Positions 8,126 through 15,418 of a DNA stretch of 64,000 nucleotides are shown here, in pieces. The position numbers and the translations under genes are program-made. The notes under the pieces are model-generated. The model was not told the origin of the DNA and searched no databases. It saw only the letters and a list, made by a program, of their open reading frames with translations. Source of the stretch: Flemingiibacterium sp045634005 (GTDB lineage Bacteria; Bacillota; Clostridia; Oscillospirales; CAG-272). The stretch's first letter is position 1. Each line of letters starts with the position of its first letter. Location of the stretch: contig JAZQZL010000018.1 of the NCBI GenBank assembly GCA_045634005.1, positions 1 to 64,000 of the forward strand, read 5' to 3'.

Positions 8126-9214
8126 ATGAAAACATTATTCGTAGGCGATATCTGCCCTACAAGCTACACCGAGGCAGCATACGCCGCTGCCGATATGGGC
8201 ACGCTTTTTAACAACACCCTTTCTATATTTGAAAACCGCGATTTCGTATTCGCAAACCTCGAGTGCGCTATCACCGAGAGCGAAAACAAGATCAAGAAGT
8301 TCGGTCCTAATCTTAAGGCGCCGAAAAATACCGCAACCGTGCTTAAGAACCTCGGCGTAACCGTAGCGGGCATTTCCAACAACCACGTTTTCGACTTCGG
8401 CAAGGAAGGCGCTATCGACACGCTTAAGGCACTCGGCGAAGCAGGCGTTGACTACACCGGCTTTGGCGAAAACTACGCTGACTCCAAGAAGAACTATGTG
8501 TTCGAAAAGGGCAGCGAGAAGATTTGCATCATCGCTGTATGCGAGCACGAATACTCCTACGCTCTTGAGGACCGTATGGGCTCGCGTCCCTTCGACGAGT
8601 TTGAAACTCTCGAGGACGTAAGAGCGGCAAAGGCGCAGTACGACCGCGTTATCGTTATCTACCACGGCGGCAAGGAGCAGTGCCACTATCCCTCTCCCAG
8701 ACTCGTTCGCGCTTGCCGTGCGATGGCAAGAGCCGGCGCAGACCTCATTCTCGGTCAGCACAGCCATTGCATCGGTGTTTACGAGCTTTATGAGGGCACA
8801 CACATTCTCTACGGTCAGGGCAACTTCCAGTTCGTAAGCACCTCCAAGTACGACAACTGGAACACCGGTCTTGCAGTTTCCTACGACACCAAGAGCGGCG
8901 AAATCGACTTCATCCCCGTTAAGCAGAACGAACAGATGACGGGCGTTTGCCTCGTTGAAGGTGATGAGCGCACCGCGCTTCTCGCAAAGTTCAAGGCGCT
9001 TGCTGACTCCATGCAGGACGGCACATGGAAGGACGGTTGGCACGAATTCTGCCTGTCCGTTGCCGAGGGCTACCTCAACAACATCAACCGCGCGTGCCGC
9101 GACGACTCCACCGAGCGCGAAAATGCGATCTTCGCACACAACCTCGACTGCGAGGCTCACCACGACGTAATCACCGAGCTCTTCCCCACCTATAACGCGA
9201 CTAACGAAAAATAA
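8126..9214 (+). CDS. CapA-family protein (PGA_cap metallophosphatase-like)
   Basis: 362 residues. The family has a calcineurin-like metallophosphoesterase fold and includes CapA/PgsA of poly-gamma-glutamate capsule synthesis. Visible metal-site motifs are GDICP near the start, NLECAIT, SNNHVFDFG, and ILGQHSHCIGVYE followed by YGQGNFQF. It has no signal peptide or membrane anchor, unlike classical CapA, and no capB or capC lies nearby. Capsule synthesis is therefore doubtful, and a cytosolic phosphohydrolase role is equally possible. GGAGG stands 7 bases before the ATG. A terminator follows directly. Confidence 0.85.
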   Translation: MKTLFVGDICPTSYTEAAYAAADMGTLFNNTLSIFENRDFVFANLECAITESENKIKKFGPNLKAPKNTATVLKNLGVTVAGISNNHVFDFGKEGAIDTLKALGEAGVDYTGFGENYADSKKNYVFEKGSEKICIIAVCEHEYSYALEDRMGSRPFDEFETLEDVRAAKAQYDRVIVIYHGGKEQCHYPSPRLVRACRAMARAGADLILGQHSHCIGVYELYEGTHILYGQGNFQFVSTSKYDNWNTGLAVSYDTKSGEIDFIPVKQNEQMTGVCLVEGDERTALLAKFKALADSMQDGTWKDGWHEFCLSVAEGYLNNINRACRDDSTERENAIFAHNLDCEAHHDVITELFPTYNATNEK

Positions 9215-9220
9215 TTACAT

Positions 9221-9264
9221 AACAAAACCGCCCCTCAAAACAAGGGGCGGTAATTTTATTTATC
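9221..9264. repeat. 44-bp exact direct repeat, copy 1 (terminator)
   Basis: Identical to 10049-10092. It contains a bidirectional terminator (ACCGCCCCT at 9227-9235, AGGGGCGGT at 9243-9251, then AATTTTATTT) and ends exactly with the last two codons and stop of the convergent XRE gene. Confidence 0.9.
9227..9261. terminator. Bidirectional terminator between the CapA-like and XRE genes
   Basis: 9-bp GC-rich stem with a 7-base A-rich loop. T-rich sequence follows on the plus strand, and A/T-rich sequence follows on the minus strand. Confidence 0.8.
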
Positions 9265-9501
9265 AGGAAATAAATCGTCCAGCTCGCATCGCAGTGCCTT
9301 TGAAATCGCCAACAAATCTATATCGGTCACGAAACGCTTACCCGCCTCGATTCTTTGCACTGCATTTTTATCCACGTCAAGTCCGACAAGTTGAAGTCTG
9401 TCTGCCAGCTCACGTTGTGAAATACCTATTTGTTTGCGTAGGTGCGCCACATTCGAGCCGCATATATTATTTCGCCCGTCTTTTGTTTTATTTATAAACA
9501 T
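9256..9501 (-). CDS. Small XRE-family regulator
   Basis: 81 residues, essentially one helix-turn-helix domain (about residues 17-75; ISQRELADRLQ then VDKNAVQRIEAGKR). The start at ATG 9501 is chosen because AAAGGGG lies 6 bases upstream; the longer frame back to 9537 has no ribosome site. It is divergent from the TM2 protein gene, and the shared region holds a perfect 19-bp palindrome plus a half-site, which suggests that it represses both its neighbour and itself. The last codons lie inside the duplicated terminator repeat. Confidence 0.85.
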   Translation of the reverse strand: MFINKTKDGRNNICGSNVAHLRKQIGISQRELADRLQLVGLDVDKNAVQRIEAGKRFVTDIDLLAISKALRCELDDLFPDK

Positions 9502-9514
9502 ATTTATCCCCTTT

Positions 9515-9586
9515 TGACATTCAGTGCTTGACAACAAGGATATTATATGTTATAATAATCACACCGATGACATTCTGTGAATGTCA
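9515..9586. promoter_or_regulatory. Operator: TGACATTC-N3-GAATGTCA palindrome plus upstream half-site
   Basis: The full palindrome is at 9568-9586, 12 bases after the -10 box of the TM2 gene promoter. A second TGACATTC half-site at 9515-9522 lies just before the XRE gene start. The placement suits a repressor that blocks the promoter at 9528-9556. Assignment to the adjacent XRE regulator is inference. Confidence 0.65.
9528..9556 (+). promoter_or_regulatory. Promoter of the TM2-domain gene
   Basis: Consensus TTGACA (9528-9533), 17-bp spacer, TATAAT (9551-9556). Confidence 0.85.
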
Positions 9587-9614
9587 AATTAAAAATTATC
9601 CGGAGGGATTCACT

Positions 9615-10046
9615 ATGTCTAATGAAGCACAAGCATCAACCAACCCTAACGAATCAGCTATTCATCCCAACACAAAATTCTGCAAATTTTGCGGCGCAAA
9701 AATTCCAGAAGATGCAATTATATGCACAGCTTGCGGTCGACAGGTAGAAGAAATAAAGCAAGGTCAAGCTGCCCAGCCTCAAATCGTTATCAATAATGAA
9801 AATCACAATATAAATTCTAATACCAACACCAATACGGTTAATGCTGGTACAGTACGAGGTGTTGCTAAAAACAAGTGGGTCGCTCTCATACTTTGCATAG
9901 TATTAGGATTTTTCGGTGCCCACAAATTCTATGAGGGTAGGATAGGATCGGGAATACTTTATTTATTCACCTGCGGACTTTTCGGTATTGGTTGGATTAT
10001 AGACATTCTTGCTCTCTTAGCTAAGCCTAACCCTTATTATGTTTAA
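9615..10046 (+). CDS. Zinc-ribbon TM2-domain membrane protein
   Basis: 143 residues. The N-terminal zinc ribbon has C23, C26, C37 and C40. An Asn/Thr-rich linker (about 55-80) follows, then a TM2 domain with two membrane helices joined by a short turn (WVALILCIVLGFFGAHKFYEG, then GIGWIIDILALL). Such proteins are widespread in Firmicutes and their function is unknown. The start at ATG 9615 has GGAGGG 7 bases upstream. Control by the divergent XRE regulator is likely from the operator layout. Confidence 0.85.
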   Translation: MSNEAQASTNPNESAIHPNTKFCKFCGAKIPEDAIICTACGRQVEEIKQGQAAQPQIVINNENHNINSNTNTNTVNAGTVRGVAKNKWVALILCIVLGFFGAHKFYEGRIGSGILYLFTCGLFGIGWIIDILALLAKPNPYYV

Positions 10047-10048
10047 TA

Positions 10049-10092
10049 AACAAAACCGCCCCTCAAAACAAGGGGCGGTAATTTTATTTATC
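10049..10092. repeat. 44-bp exact direct repeat, copy 2 (terminator)
   Basis: Identical to 9221-9264, including the terminator stem (10055-10063 with 10071-10079) and the final two codons and stop of the convergent small gene. Confidence 0.9.
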
Positions 10093-10290
10093 TGAAAGCT
10101 CGTCGGGTACTATCACTTCAGGTGGTCTTTTGGGAATACGCTTAAGCGGATCGTATATAAATTTCCGGCAGGAATACTCTTTGTGTACGACGCCGTGATG
10201 CTCACAGAGCATATCTTCAGTTGTCTGTATCTCGGCCGAGAATCGACAAAGCTCGCAAATACGCGTTATATCGTCAGATTTTCTTTTCAT
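10084..10290 (-). CDS. Small cysteine-rich protein of unknown function
   Basis: 68 residues with a CxxC pair near residue 12 (ICELC), CEHH near residue 29 and a further Cys in YSCRKFIYDPLKRIP. The pattern recalls small, probably metal-binding proteins common in Clostridia, always with a C-terminal R-F/K-x-YDPLKR tract. AAGGAG lies 8 bases before the ATG. No function can be assigned. It shares its last two codons with the repeat found at the end of the upstream XRE gene. Confidence 0.75.
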   Translation of the reverse strand: MKRKSDDITRICELCRFSAEIQTTEDMLCEHHGVVHKEYSCRKFIYDPLKRIPKRPPEVIVPDELSDK

Positions 10291-10350
10291 CTTGATACTC
10301 CTTTTTAGAGGTTAACTATATTTTATCACGGCAAGCGAAAAAAGTCAAGA

Positions 10351-10378
10351 AAAAACTCCCTTAACTAAGGGAGTTTTT
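10351..10378 (-). terminator. Terminator of the tRNA-Arg/tRNA-His unit
   Basis: A 13-bp perfect stem with a two-base centre (in practice a 4-6 base loop), flanked by A-tract and T-tract on both sides, so it can work in both directions. Confidence 0.8.
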
Positions 10379-10382
10379 ATTA

Positions 10383-10459
10383 TGGGGTGAATGAAGGGGG
10401 TCGAACCCTCGACCTCCAGGGCCACAACCTGGCGCTCTAACCAACTGAGCTACATCCAC
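10383..10459 (-). tRNA. tRNA-His (GTG)
   Basis: A 77-nt cloverleaf on the minus strand. The anticodon loop TTGTGGC carries GTG. The 7-bp acceptor stem contains one G-T pair, the T-arm is GGGTTCGAACCCC, C73 sits opposite a G at position -1 (base 10460) as required for tRNA-His, and the CCA is encoded. Confidence 0.95.
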
Positions 10460-10540
10460 CATCCGTAAGCAACAAACCGATAGTGAGTGGCACGGTTCGC
10501 TGCCGTTATATTAAACCCGTAAGCTTACACTTTCCGGGAT

Positions 10541-10617
10541 TGGCGTACCCGGAGGGACTCGAACCCCCGACCTACTGCTTAGAAGGCAGTTGCTCTATCC
10601 AGCTGAGCTACGGGTAC
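10541..10617 (-). tRNA. tRNA-Arg (TCT)
   Basis: A 77-nt cloverleaf on the minus strand with an anticodon stem CTGCC/GGCAG type, anticodon TCT, T-arm GGGGGTTCGAGTCCC and encoded CCA. It is cotranscribed ahead of tRNA-His; the 80-base spacer should be removed by processing. Confidence 0.95.
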
Positions 10618-10644
10618 ATATAGCCGATTTCAGTCGACTATAAT

Positions 10645-10673
10645 ATTATACACTATAGTATTTCATTTGTCAA
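10645..10673 (-). promoter_or_regulatory. Promoter of the tRNA-Arg/tRNA-His unit
   Basis: On the minus strand TTGACA (10668-10673), 17-bp spacer, TATAAT (10645-10650): full consensus, as expected for tRNA genes. Confidence 0.9.
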
Positions 10674-10712
10674 GAGGTTTTTGAAAAAATAAGCGGATAT
10701 TCGAGATATAAT

Positions 10713-10741
10713 TTTTGCCGCGGCAATACGCCGCGGCAAAA
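10713..10741. repeat. 11-bp perfect inverted repeat after the MATE gene
   Basis: TTTTGCCGCGG / CCGCGGCAAAA with a 7-base loop, six bases beyond the MATE stop codon. The stem is strong, but the T and A tracts are on the wrong sides for a classical terminator in either direction. Confidence 0.6.
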
Positions 10742-10747
10742 GACAGT

Positions 10748-12166
10748 TTATACCTTGATTTTAGTCCATTTTCCGCTCGAAAAACGTTTGGACATAAGTA
10801 AAAGTCGCATATATTGGTCGATGACCATCGCCATCCATGCGCCAACAACGGCAAATCCAAGCGGATAGCACATAACGTATGTAAGCGACGGACGTATGAA
10901 CGCTATACAAATAAGACTCACTATCGCAGCGTATCTCGTATCGCCTGCACCACGCACGCATCCGCTGAAGATAACCTGCGAAATTTGCGCCGGTGTAATT
11001 GCGGCAAGTAAGTATAAGAGAATAACACCCTTTTCAAGAATGAACGCCGCGTGCTCCTCGCCTTCAGTCATAAACAGATTTATAAGCATCGTTCCTCCGA
11101 AGGTAAAGAGCGCCATAAGAAGAATCGCCACGCAAAGACCGATTCTCTGCGCGCATTTGCCGTAGATTATCGAATGGTCAGGGCGCTTCTTTCCGAGATT
11201 CTGTCCCACAAGCGAGGATGCGGCAACACCGAGTCCGTCGCCAAAGCAGAAGGAAAGATTTACGATACTCATACATATCGTATGCGTTGCGAAATCAGGT
11301 GTACTAAGCTCAGCGATCATTTTTGCAGTTATAAAGAAGCCAAATCGCATAAACACCTGCTCGATTGCCGCAGAGCTTGATATTTTTGTGATAAGCCCGA
11401 GTGTTTTAAGCTTGAATCTGAACATCATCGACGACTTCAGACGAAGGAATCGTCCGTTTCGCGACACTGAATATATCGACATTCCGCAGGACACCATTGT
11501 TCCGAGGACCGTTGCAATAGCAGCGCCCGTAACTCCGAGCTTCGGGAAGAAGAAAAGTCCGTTTATAAGAAGTGCATTGAATATGCAGTTTACAATATTC
11601 GCCGTCACATTCGTAGTCATCGAGATACGCGTGTTTCCCGAGCCGCGCTGTGCCGCGTTTATGGAAAGTCCTACAGAGGTAAAGAGCATTCCGACCATTA
11701 TTATTCGGAAATACGACGTCGCCATCTCTAGTGTGTCCTCGTTGGCACCGCTGAATATCAAGAGAGGCTCCGCAAAAATTATCGCTATGCTTACAAGAAA
11801 TATTCCGAGAATTATACACAGCGATACCGCCTGTGCGAGCACACGGTTGGCATCCTCCTGATCGTTTTCGCCCTTTCGGCGTGAAACGATCGCAGTAATA
11901 CCAATACCGAGCGCCATAAACACAGCGTAGAATAAAAATCTCGGCTGATTGGTAATTCCAACCGCCGCAATTGCGGTAGAGCCCTGTGAGCTTACCATAA
12001 CAGAGTCAACAAAGCTTACAAAGCCAAGCAAAAACGATTCCGCAACCGCAGGCCACGCAACCTTGATGAAATTTTTATAAAACTCACCAGTATTATATTT
12101 TTCCTGCATTTTCTGCTGTGGCTTCAGCATATGATCAGGCGCGTAAAGACGCCGTAAAATCCCCAT
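10748..12166 (-). CDS. MATE-family multidrug/metabolite exporter
   Basis: 472 residues with twelve predicted membrane helices in two homologous halves, as in MATE transporters, which expel drugs or metabolites in exchange for sodium ions or protons. Typical pieces are WPAVAESFLLGFVSFVDSVM (first helix) and GLGVAASSLVGQNLGKKRPD at the start of the second half. The start is ATG 12166 (GGAGG 8 bases upstream). It is divergent from a DtxR-type metal regulator, separated by 181 bases. Substrate unknown. Confidence 0.92.
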   Translation of the reverse strand: MGILRRLYAPDHMLKPQQKMQEKYNTGEFYKNFIKVAWPAVAESFLLGFVSFVDSVMVSSQGSTAIAAVGITNQPRFLFYAVFMALGIGITAIVSRRKGENDQEDANRVLAQAVSLCIILGIFLVSIAIIFAEPLLIFSGANEDTLEMATSYFRIIMVGMLFTSVGLSINAAQRGSGNTRISMTTNVTANIVNCIFNALLINGLFFFPKLGVTGAAIATVLGTMVSCGMSIYSVSRNGRFLRLKSSMMFRFKLKTLGLITKISSSAAIEQVFMRFGFFITAKMIAELSTPDFATHTICMSIVNLSFCFGDGLGVAASSLVGQNLGKKRPDHSIIYGKCAQRIGLCVAILLMALFTFGGTMLINLFMTEGEEHAAFILEKGVILLYLLAAITPAQISQVIFSGCVRGAGDTRYAAIVSLICIAFIRPSLTYVMCYPLGFAVVGAWMAMVIDQYMRLLLMSKRFSSGKWTKIKV

Positions 12167-12282
12167 CTGTCGTACCTCCGCGTATATAAGCACGTTCTAG
12201 TAGTTATTGTAGCACTTTTTTAGCGCGTTTGCAAGTGGATTTCAAATATAAATGTTCCATTAAATCAAAAATTTTTTTAGGG

Positions 12283-12311
12283 TTGAAATATTCATAATTA
12301 TGTGGTATGAT
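12283..12311 (+). promoter_or_regulatory. Promoter of the DtxR-type regulator
   Basis: TTGAAA (12283-12288), 17-bp spacer, TATGAT (12306-12311), 37 bases before the start codon. Confidence 0.65.
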
Positions 12312-12347
12312 AATAATAGTAACGAACTTTTATAAGGCGGTGAAGCT

Positions 12348-12725
12348 GTGCGACTTCAGGAATCGGGTGAGATGTACCTTGAAACCATATACATTTTATC
12401 GAAAGACACCACCAATGTCCGTTCGATTGACGTTGGAGAATATATGGGCTACTCCAAGCCGAGCGTCAGCCGCGCTGTGAGTCTTTTAAAAAGCGGCGGA
12501 TACATCACAATGGCGGCAGACGGAACATTAAAGCTCACCGAGCTTGGCGAGGAGATCGCCGAAAAGATATACCAGCGACACACTATACTTACCACCATGC
12601 TTATGTCGCTCGGTGTCGACGAGGAAACCGCCTCGGACGACGCGTGCAGACTTGAACACGCGATAAGCGACAAGTCGTTTGATGCAATTAAAAATCATCT
12701 CGAAAAAGAAGGCAAGATAATGTAA
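12348..12725 (+). CDS. DtxR/MntR-family metal-dependent regulator
   Basis: 125 residues: an N-terminal winged helix (residues 1-65, with SKPSVSRAVSLLKSGGY as recognition region) and the metal-binding dimerisation domain (ITMAADGTLKLTELG, then RHTILTTMLMSLGVDEETASDDACRLEHAIS). E and H ligands typical of the family are present (E-x2-L, C-x2-E-H). The C-terminal SH3-like domain of long DtxR is missing, as in MntR. It would sense iron or manganese. Start is GTG 12348 with AAGGCGG upstream. The stop is followed after eight bases by the left end of accessory cassette A. Confidence 0.88.
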   Translation: MRLQESGEMYLETIYILSKDTTNVRSIDVGEYMGYSKPSVSRAVSLLKSGGYITMAADGTLKLTELGEEIAEKIYQRHTILTTMLMSLGVDEETASDDACRLEHAISDKSFDAIKNHLEKEGKIM

Positions 12726-12733
12726 ATAAAAAA

Positions 12734-12763
12734 CCACCCTTTGGAGTACCTGCGATAAAGCAG
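12734..12763. repeat. Left inverted end of accessory cassette A
   Basis: A 30-base segment beginning CCACCC and ending ATAAAGCAG. It matches the left end of cassette B (21568-21597) at 27 of 30 positions and, inverted, the right end at 15059-15088 at 22 of 30. An A-tract precedes it, so it looks like the upstream half of a terminator stem. Confidence 0.7.
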
Positions 12764-12784
12764 ATTTATAAGATATATAAAATT

Positions 12785-12820
12785 ACCGCCACGAGTGACC
12801 AAACGGTTACTCTCGGCGGT
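12785..12820 (-). terminator. Terminator of the XRE gene pair
   Basis: Stem ACCGCC / GGCGGT with inner GAG/CTC and GACC/GGTT pairing around AAAC. On the minus strand it is followed by AATTTT. It begins seven bases beyond the stop of the downstream XRE gene. Confidence 0.7.
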
Positions 12821-12826
12821 TGTTCT

Positions 12827-13654
12827 TTATCCTTTAATAAATGGCGTATTTCTGATATGCGATTGTAAACTATATGCTCCCTTATAGCCAATCTGCCTTG
12901 CCATAATGAACAGCGCGAGCAGATTATGGTTAGGACGAGAATAGAACAACATACGTTCCTCTCCGTTGATAGTGAGTTTCTGCATCCATATCACTTTTAA
13001 CGTTAACAGATCATCCAAGACATTTTCCAACTGCTCTTTCTGAATCGCACAATCTCTTTCAAGAACTTCTTTTTCAAAAACATAATTCTCTGTCTTGTGA
13101 TACAAGTAAATCAATGCATTCATCGTGCTTTCATGAGAAAGGGCGGCAAATATCTCCTGCAAATCCTTCTTATCGTTCAAAAAATATCCGTATCCCTCTG
13201 TCGGCTCGGGAAATACAGAAAAGAAAGGTTCTTTTCCGTTCGATACGATTGTAAATCCATTATCGTCAAGAATATAGGATGCATTTTTCTGATTCTTGAT
13301 TTCATTAGGATCGTATCTTTTTCCAATCTCCATACGGCAATTAAACAAACCTCGTTCAATCTGCCAACCGATATCACGCGCGACATTGAATCGTTCCTTT
13401 GCCTCGGTATTATGGATTAGCTTTACAATTCTTCCCGAAATATCTGCCATAGTAACCGTTTCGTTTCCGAATAGCTCGTCAAGAGACACCTCAAGCTCAT
13501 TAGCAAGAGGAACAAGAAGCGCGCCGTCGGGGTACGTTTCGCTTGTTTCCCATTTTGAAACCGCTTGCGCTGATACTCCAAGCTTTGTAGCAAGCTGCTC
13601 TTGCGTCAGATTCTTGTCAAGACGCAATCTTTTGATATTACCCGATAAACTCAT
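12827..13654 (-). CDS. XRE-family regulator with C-terminal winged-helix-like region
   Basis: 275 residues. Residues 1-65 form a classic XRE helix-turn-helix (LTQEQLATKLGVSAQAVSKWE). Residues ~165-235 (LQEIFAALSHESTMNALIYLY onward) look like a second, ArsR-like DNA-binding helix bundle. Translation is coupled to the upstream XRE gene: the stop of one and start of the next are one base apart, and the GGAGG lies inside the upstream gene. Together with 13656-14519 it forms the gene content of cassette A. The two proteins may act as a heteromeric pair. Target unknown. Confidence 0.82.
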   Translation of the reverse strand: MSLSGNIKRLRLDKNLTQEQLATKLGVSAQAVSKWETSETYPDGALLVPLANELEVSLDELFGNETVTMADISGRIVKLIHNTEAKERFNVARDIGWQIERGLFNCRMEIGKRYDPNEIKNQKNASYILDDNGFTIVSNGKEPFFSVFPEPTEGYGYFLNDKKDLQEIFAALSHESTMNALIYLYHKTENYVFEKEVLERDCAIQKEQLENVLDDLLTLKVIWMQKLTINGEERMLFYSRPNHNLLALFIMARQIGYKGAYSLQSHIRNTPFIKG

Positions 13655-13655
13655 C

Positions 13656-14519
13656 TTATTTACCTCCGATCATCTTGCATCTTCCGTTGAAGTTGTATTC
13701 ATAGGACTGTCTGCCGCACATTCTTTCAAATGCCAAGGAAATTAAGGACAGAACAAGACCGTCGCCGTGGCATTCGTACACCTTGACATCTCCTTCGGCA
13801 AGATGCGCTGTTACCCAATGGCATGCTCCTACAGAACAGAATTCATCGAGAATTTCGGAAACTCGTTCTTCTTTTACTCCTGTATTCTTTGCAATATAGT
13901 CTGCCGTGAAACTTTCAGAGCAAGCGGTGGAATGAACATAATAAAGAACGGACAAAGCATCTTCACTCGACAAGAACTTGAAGATTTTAACGATTTCTTT
14001 TTTCTTATTCGAATCGTTCATCCATGCAAAATCAGCTTTGTTGCGGAGCATCATTACCGCCACGTTTACATTTTCGGAGCTTGCTACAAACTCAAAAAAC
14101 TCATGAAGCGATATGTTAGAACGATAAAAATGCGATATCTCAGACGGAAAAACGTTTTCCCTATCATAAACATCATCACTATATTTAGAAACCGTTCCAT
14201 ACATAGCCGGAATAAGCGCTTTTACCGCTTCAAATGCTTTTAGCACAGATTCGCGGCGATCAAGCCCTTCAAACAAAGAGCGGATTTCTTCCGTCGTGCT
14301 TTGCTTTTTGTCCTCGGAAAGTCCGAGAAGCGTGTCGGTGGTGACACCATAATATTTTGCGAGTTCTACCACCATAGGAAGATCAGGCGTTGAAGCCCCA
14401 TTTTCCCATTTGGGAACCGTTTTATTTGAAATAGATAGGCTTTGTGCCACATCTTCTTGTGTTACTCCCTTTGAAGTGCGGAGCTCCACCAATTTTTCTG
14501 CGATCTTACATTCGTACAT
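13656..14519 (-). CDS. XRE-family regulator, first gene of the cassette A pair
   Basis: 287 residues. N-terminal helix-turn-helix (VTQEDVAQSLSISNKTVPKWENG), then a ~200-residue region including DALSVLYYVHSTACSESFTAD and KEERVSEILDEFCSVGA, similar in layout to the partner at 12827-13654, so the two are probably paralogues. The start is ATG 14519 with AGAGG 8 bases upstream; a GTG three codons earlier overlaps the ribosome site. Both lie inside the inverted ends of cassette A. Confidence 0.82.
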   Translation of the reverse strand: MYECKIAEKLVELRTSKGVTQEDVAQSLSISNKTVPKWENGASTPDLPMVVELAKYYGVTTDTLLGLSEDKKQSTTEEIRSLFEGLDRRESVLKAFEAVKALIPAMYGTVSKYSDDVYDRENVFPSEISHFYRSNISLHEFFEFVASSENVNVAVMMLRNKADFAWMNDSNKKKEIVKIFKFLSSEDALSVLYYVHSTACSESFTADYIAKNTGVKEERVSEILDEFCSVGACHWVTAHLAEGDVKVYECHGDGLVLSLISLAFERMCGRQSYEYNFNGRCKMIGGK

Positions 14520-14664
14520 ATTTTTCACCTCTCGAAAAATTCAAGTTCCGGAGCTTGTGACTATATTATACACAAAACCAACGGTAGAGTCAACAGAGTG
14601 ATATTTTATTATTTCTCCATTTCGGAGAACAGAATATACAGCAATCAACCAATCGTAGTAAATA

Positions 14665-15058
14665 GCTTTTGTGTCCACAAAAGCAGTGCTTGTCAGGAAA
14701 AGAAGACGGACTGTCGGAACGCACAAACCAAAGGCTCCCTTGTGCAAAGGGAGCTGTCACCAAAGGTGACTGAGGGATTGTTTTACGGTATAATTTTGCT
14801 TTTTACAATCTCTCCGTCTTGCTACGCAAGCCCCCCCCTTTACACAAGGGAGGCTCTTGACCATTACCGCCCGACAGTACACCTAAAAGGTGTAACACAT
14901 TATACCGTGCGCGCAAGCGTGTGAAAAGGAGTACGAACAAATTTGTTCGTACTCCTTTTGTCGTAGGGCGGGGCCTTGCTCCCGCCGGTTTATTAAATTC
15001 ATGTTGATTGTAACGGCGGCACCAAGGCACCGCCCTACAAGATTTCAGCAGGTAAAAC
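14665..15058. mobile_element. Composite repeat of cassette A (no coding sequence)
   Basis: About 390 bases holding four structured parts: a CTTTTGTG/CACAAAAG palindrome (14665-14684), a MITE-like inverted-repeat block (14730-14858), a perfect 36-bp palindrome (14924-14959), and a 75-bp block with 16-bp near-perfect inverted ends GTAGGGCGG...(14963-15037). The same parts in the same order occur at 22858-23243. No gene is visible in this stretch. Confidence 0.75.
14730..14858. repeat. MITE-like inverted-repeat block, copy A
   Basis: The arms begin AAAGGCTCCCTTGTG and end CACAAGGGAGGCTCTT, and pair imperfectly over about 55 bases around a T-rich centre (GGATTGTTTTAC and TTTTTACAATC). Copies are at 22923-23050 and, cut by the window edge, at 63930-64000. 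Confidence 0.75.
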
Positions 15059-15088
15059 CTGCTTTATGGAAGACACCCCTTCGGGTGG
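15059..15088. repeat. Right inverted end of accessory cassette A
   Basis: The reverse complement starts CCACCC and ends ATAAAGCAG, like 12734-12763. The outer part (CACCC-CTTC-GGGTG, then TTTTTT) is itself a short terminator reading rightwards. Confidence 0.65.
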
Positions 15089-15097
15089 CTTTTTTAA

Positions 15098-15406
15098 TCA
15101 AAGAAGCGCCGCGATCTGATCTTTTCTGATAAATCCGAGTGACTTATTTGTCATCTCACCGTTTTTGAATACCATTACGGTCGGGATGCTCATAATTCCA
15201 AACTGACGCGCCAGATCTTCCTCTTCGTCGACGTTCACCTTGCCGACCTTTACCTTGCCCTCGTTTTCCTCGGCGAACTTTGCAAGCTCGGGAGCGAGCA
15301 TACGGCACGGACCGCACCAAGCCGCCCAGAAATCAACGACTACGGGAAGCTCCGACTTTAATACTTCTTCTTCAAAATTTGCTTTTGTGATAACTATTTC
15401 AGCCAT
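15098..15406 (-). CDS. trxA: Thioredoxin
   Basis: 102 residues. A small cytosolic disulfide reductase; the active site W30-C31-G32-P33-C34 is intact, with the cis-proline IPT motif (SIPTVMVF) and the expected buried Asp (VVVDFW). AAGGAGGG lies 7 bases before the ATG. It follows the SulP-type transporter gene by 12 bases on the same strand, so the two are an operon. No thioredoxin reductase gene is near. Confidence 0.95.
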   Translation of the reverse strand: MAEIVITKANFEEEVLKSELPVVVDFWAAWCGPCRMLAPELAKFAEENEGKVKVGKVNVDEEEDLARQFGIMSIPTVMVFKNGEMTNKSLGFIRKDQIAALL

Positions 15407-15418
15407 TTTGAACCCTCC

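Noticed and set aside
8126..9214. Poly-gamma-glutamate capsule locus
   Set aside because: Only a CapA-like protein is present. There is no signal peptide, and no capB, capC or capE nearby.
10713..10741. Inverted repeat after the MATE gene as a classical terminator
   Set aside because: The stem is perfect, but the T-tract lies on the 5' side and A on the 3' side in both directions, so it is listed only as a repeat.
14924..15037. CRISPR array
   Set aside because: The repeats are palindromes and inverted ends of two or three copies, without regular direct repeats, spacers or cas genes. No CRISPR array was seen anywhere in the window.
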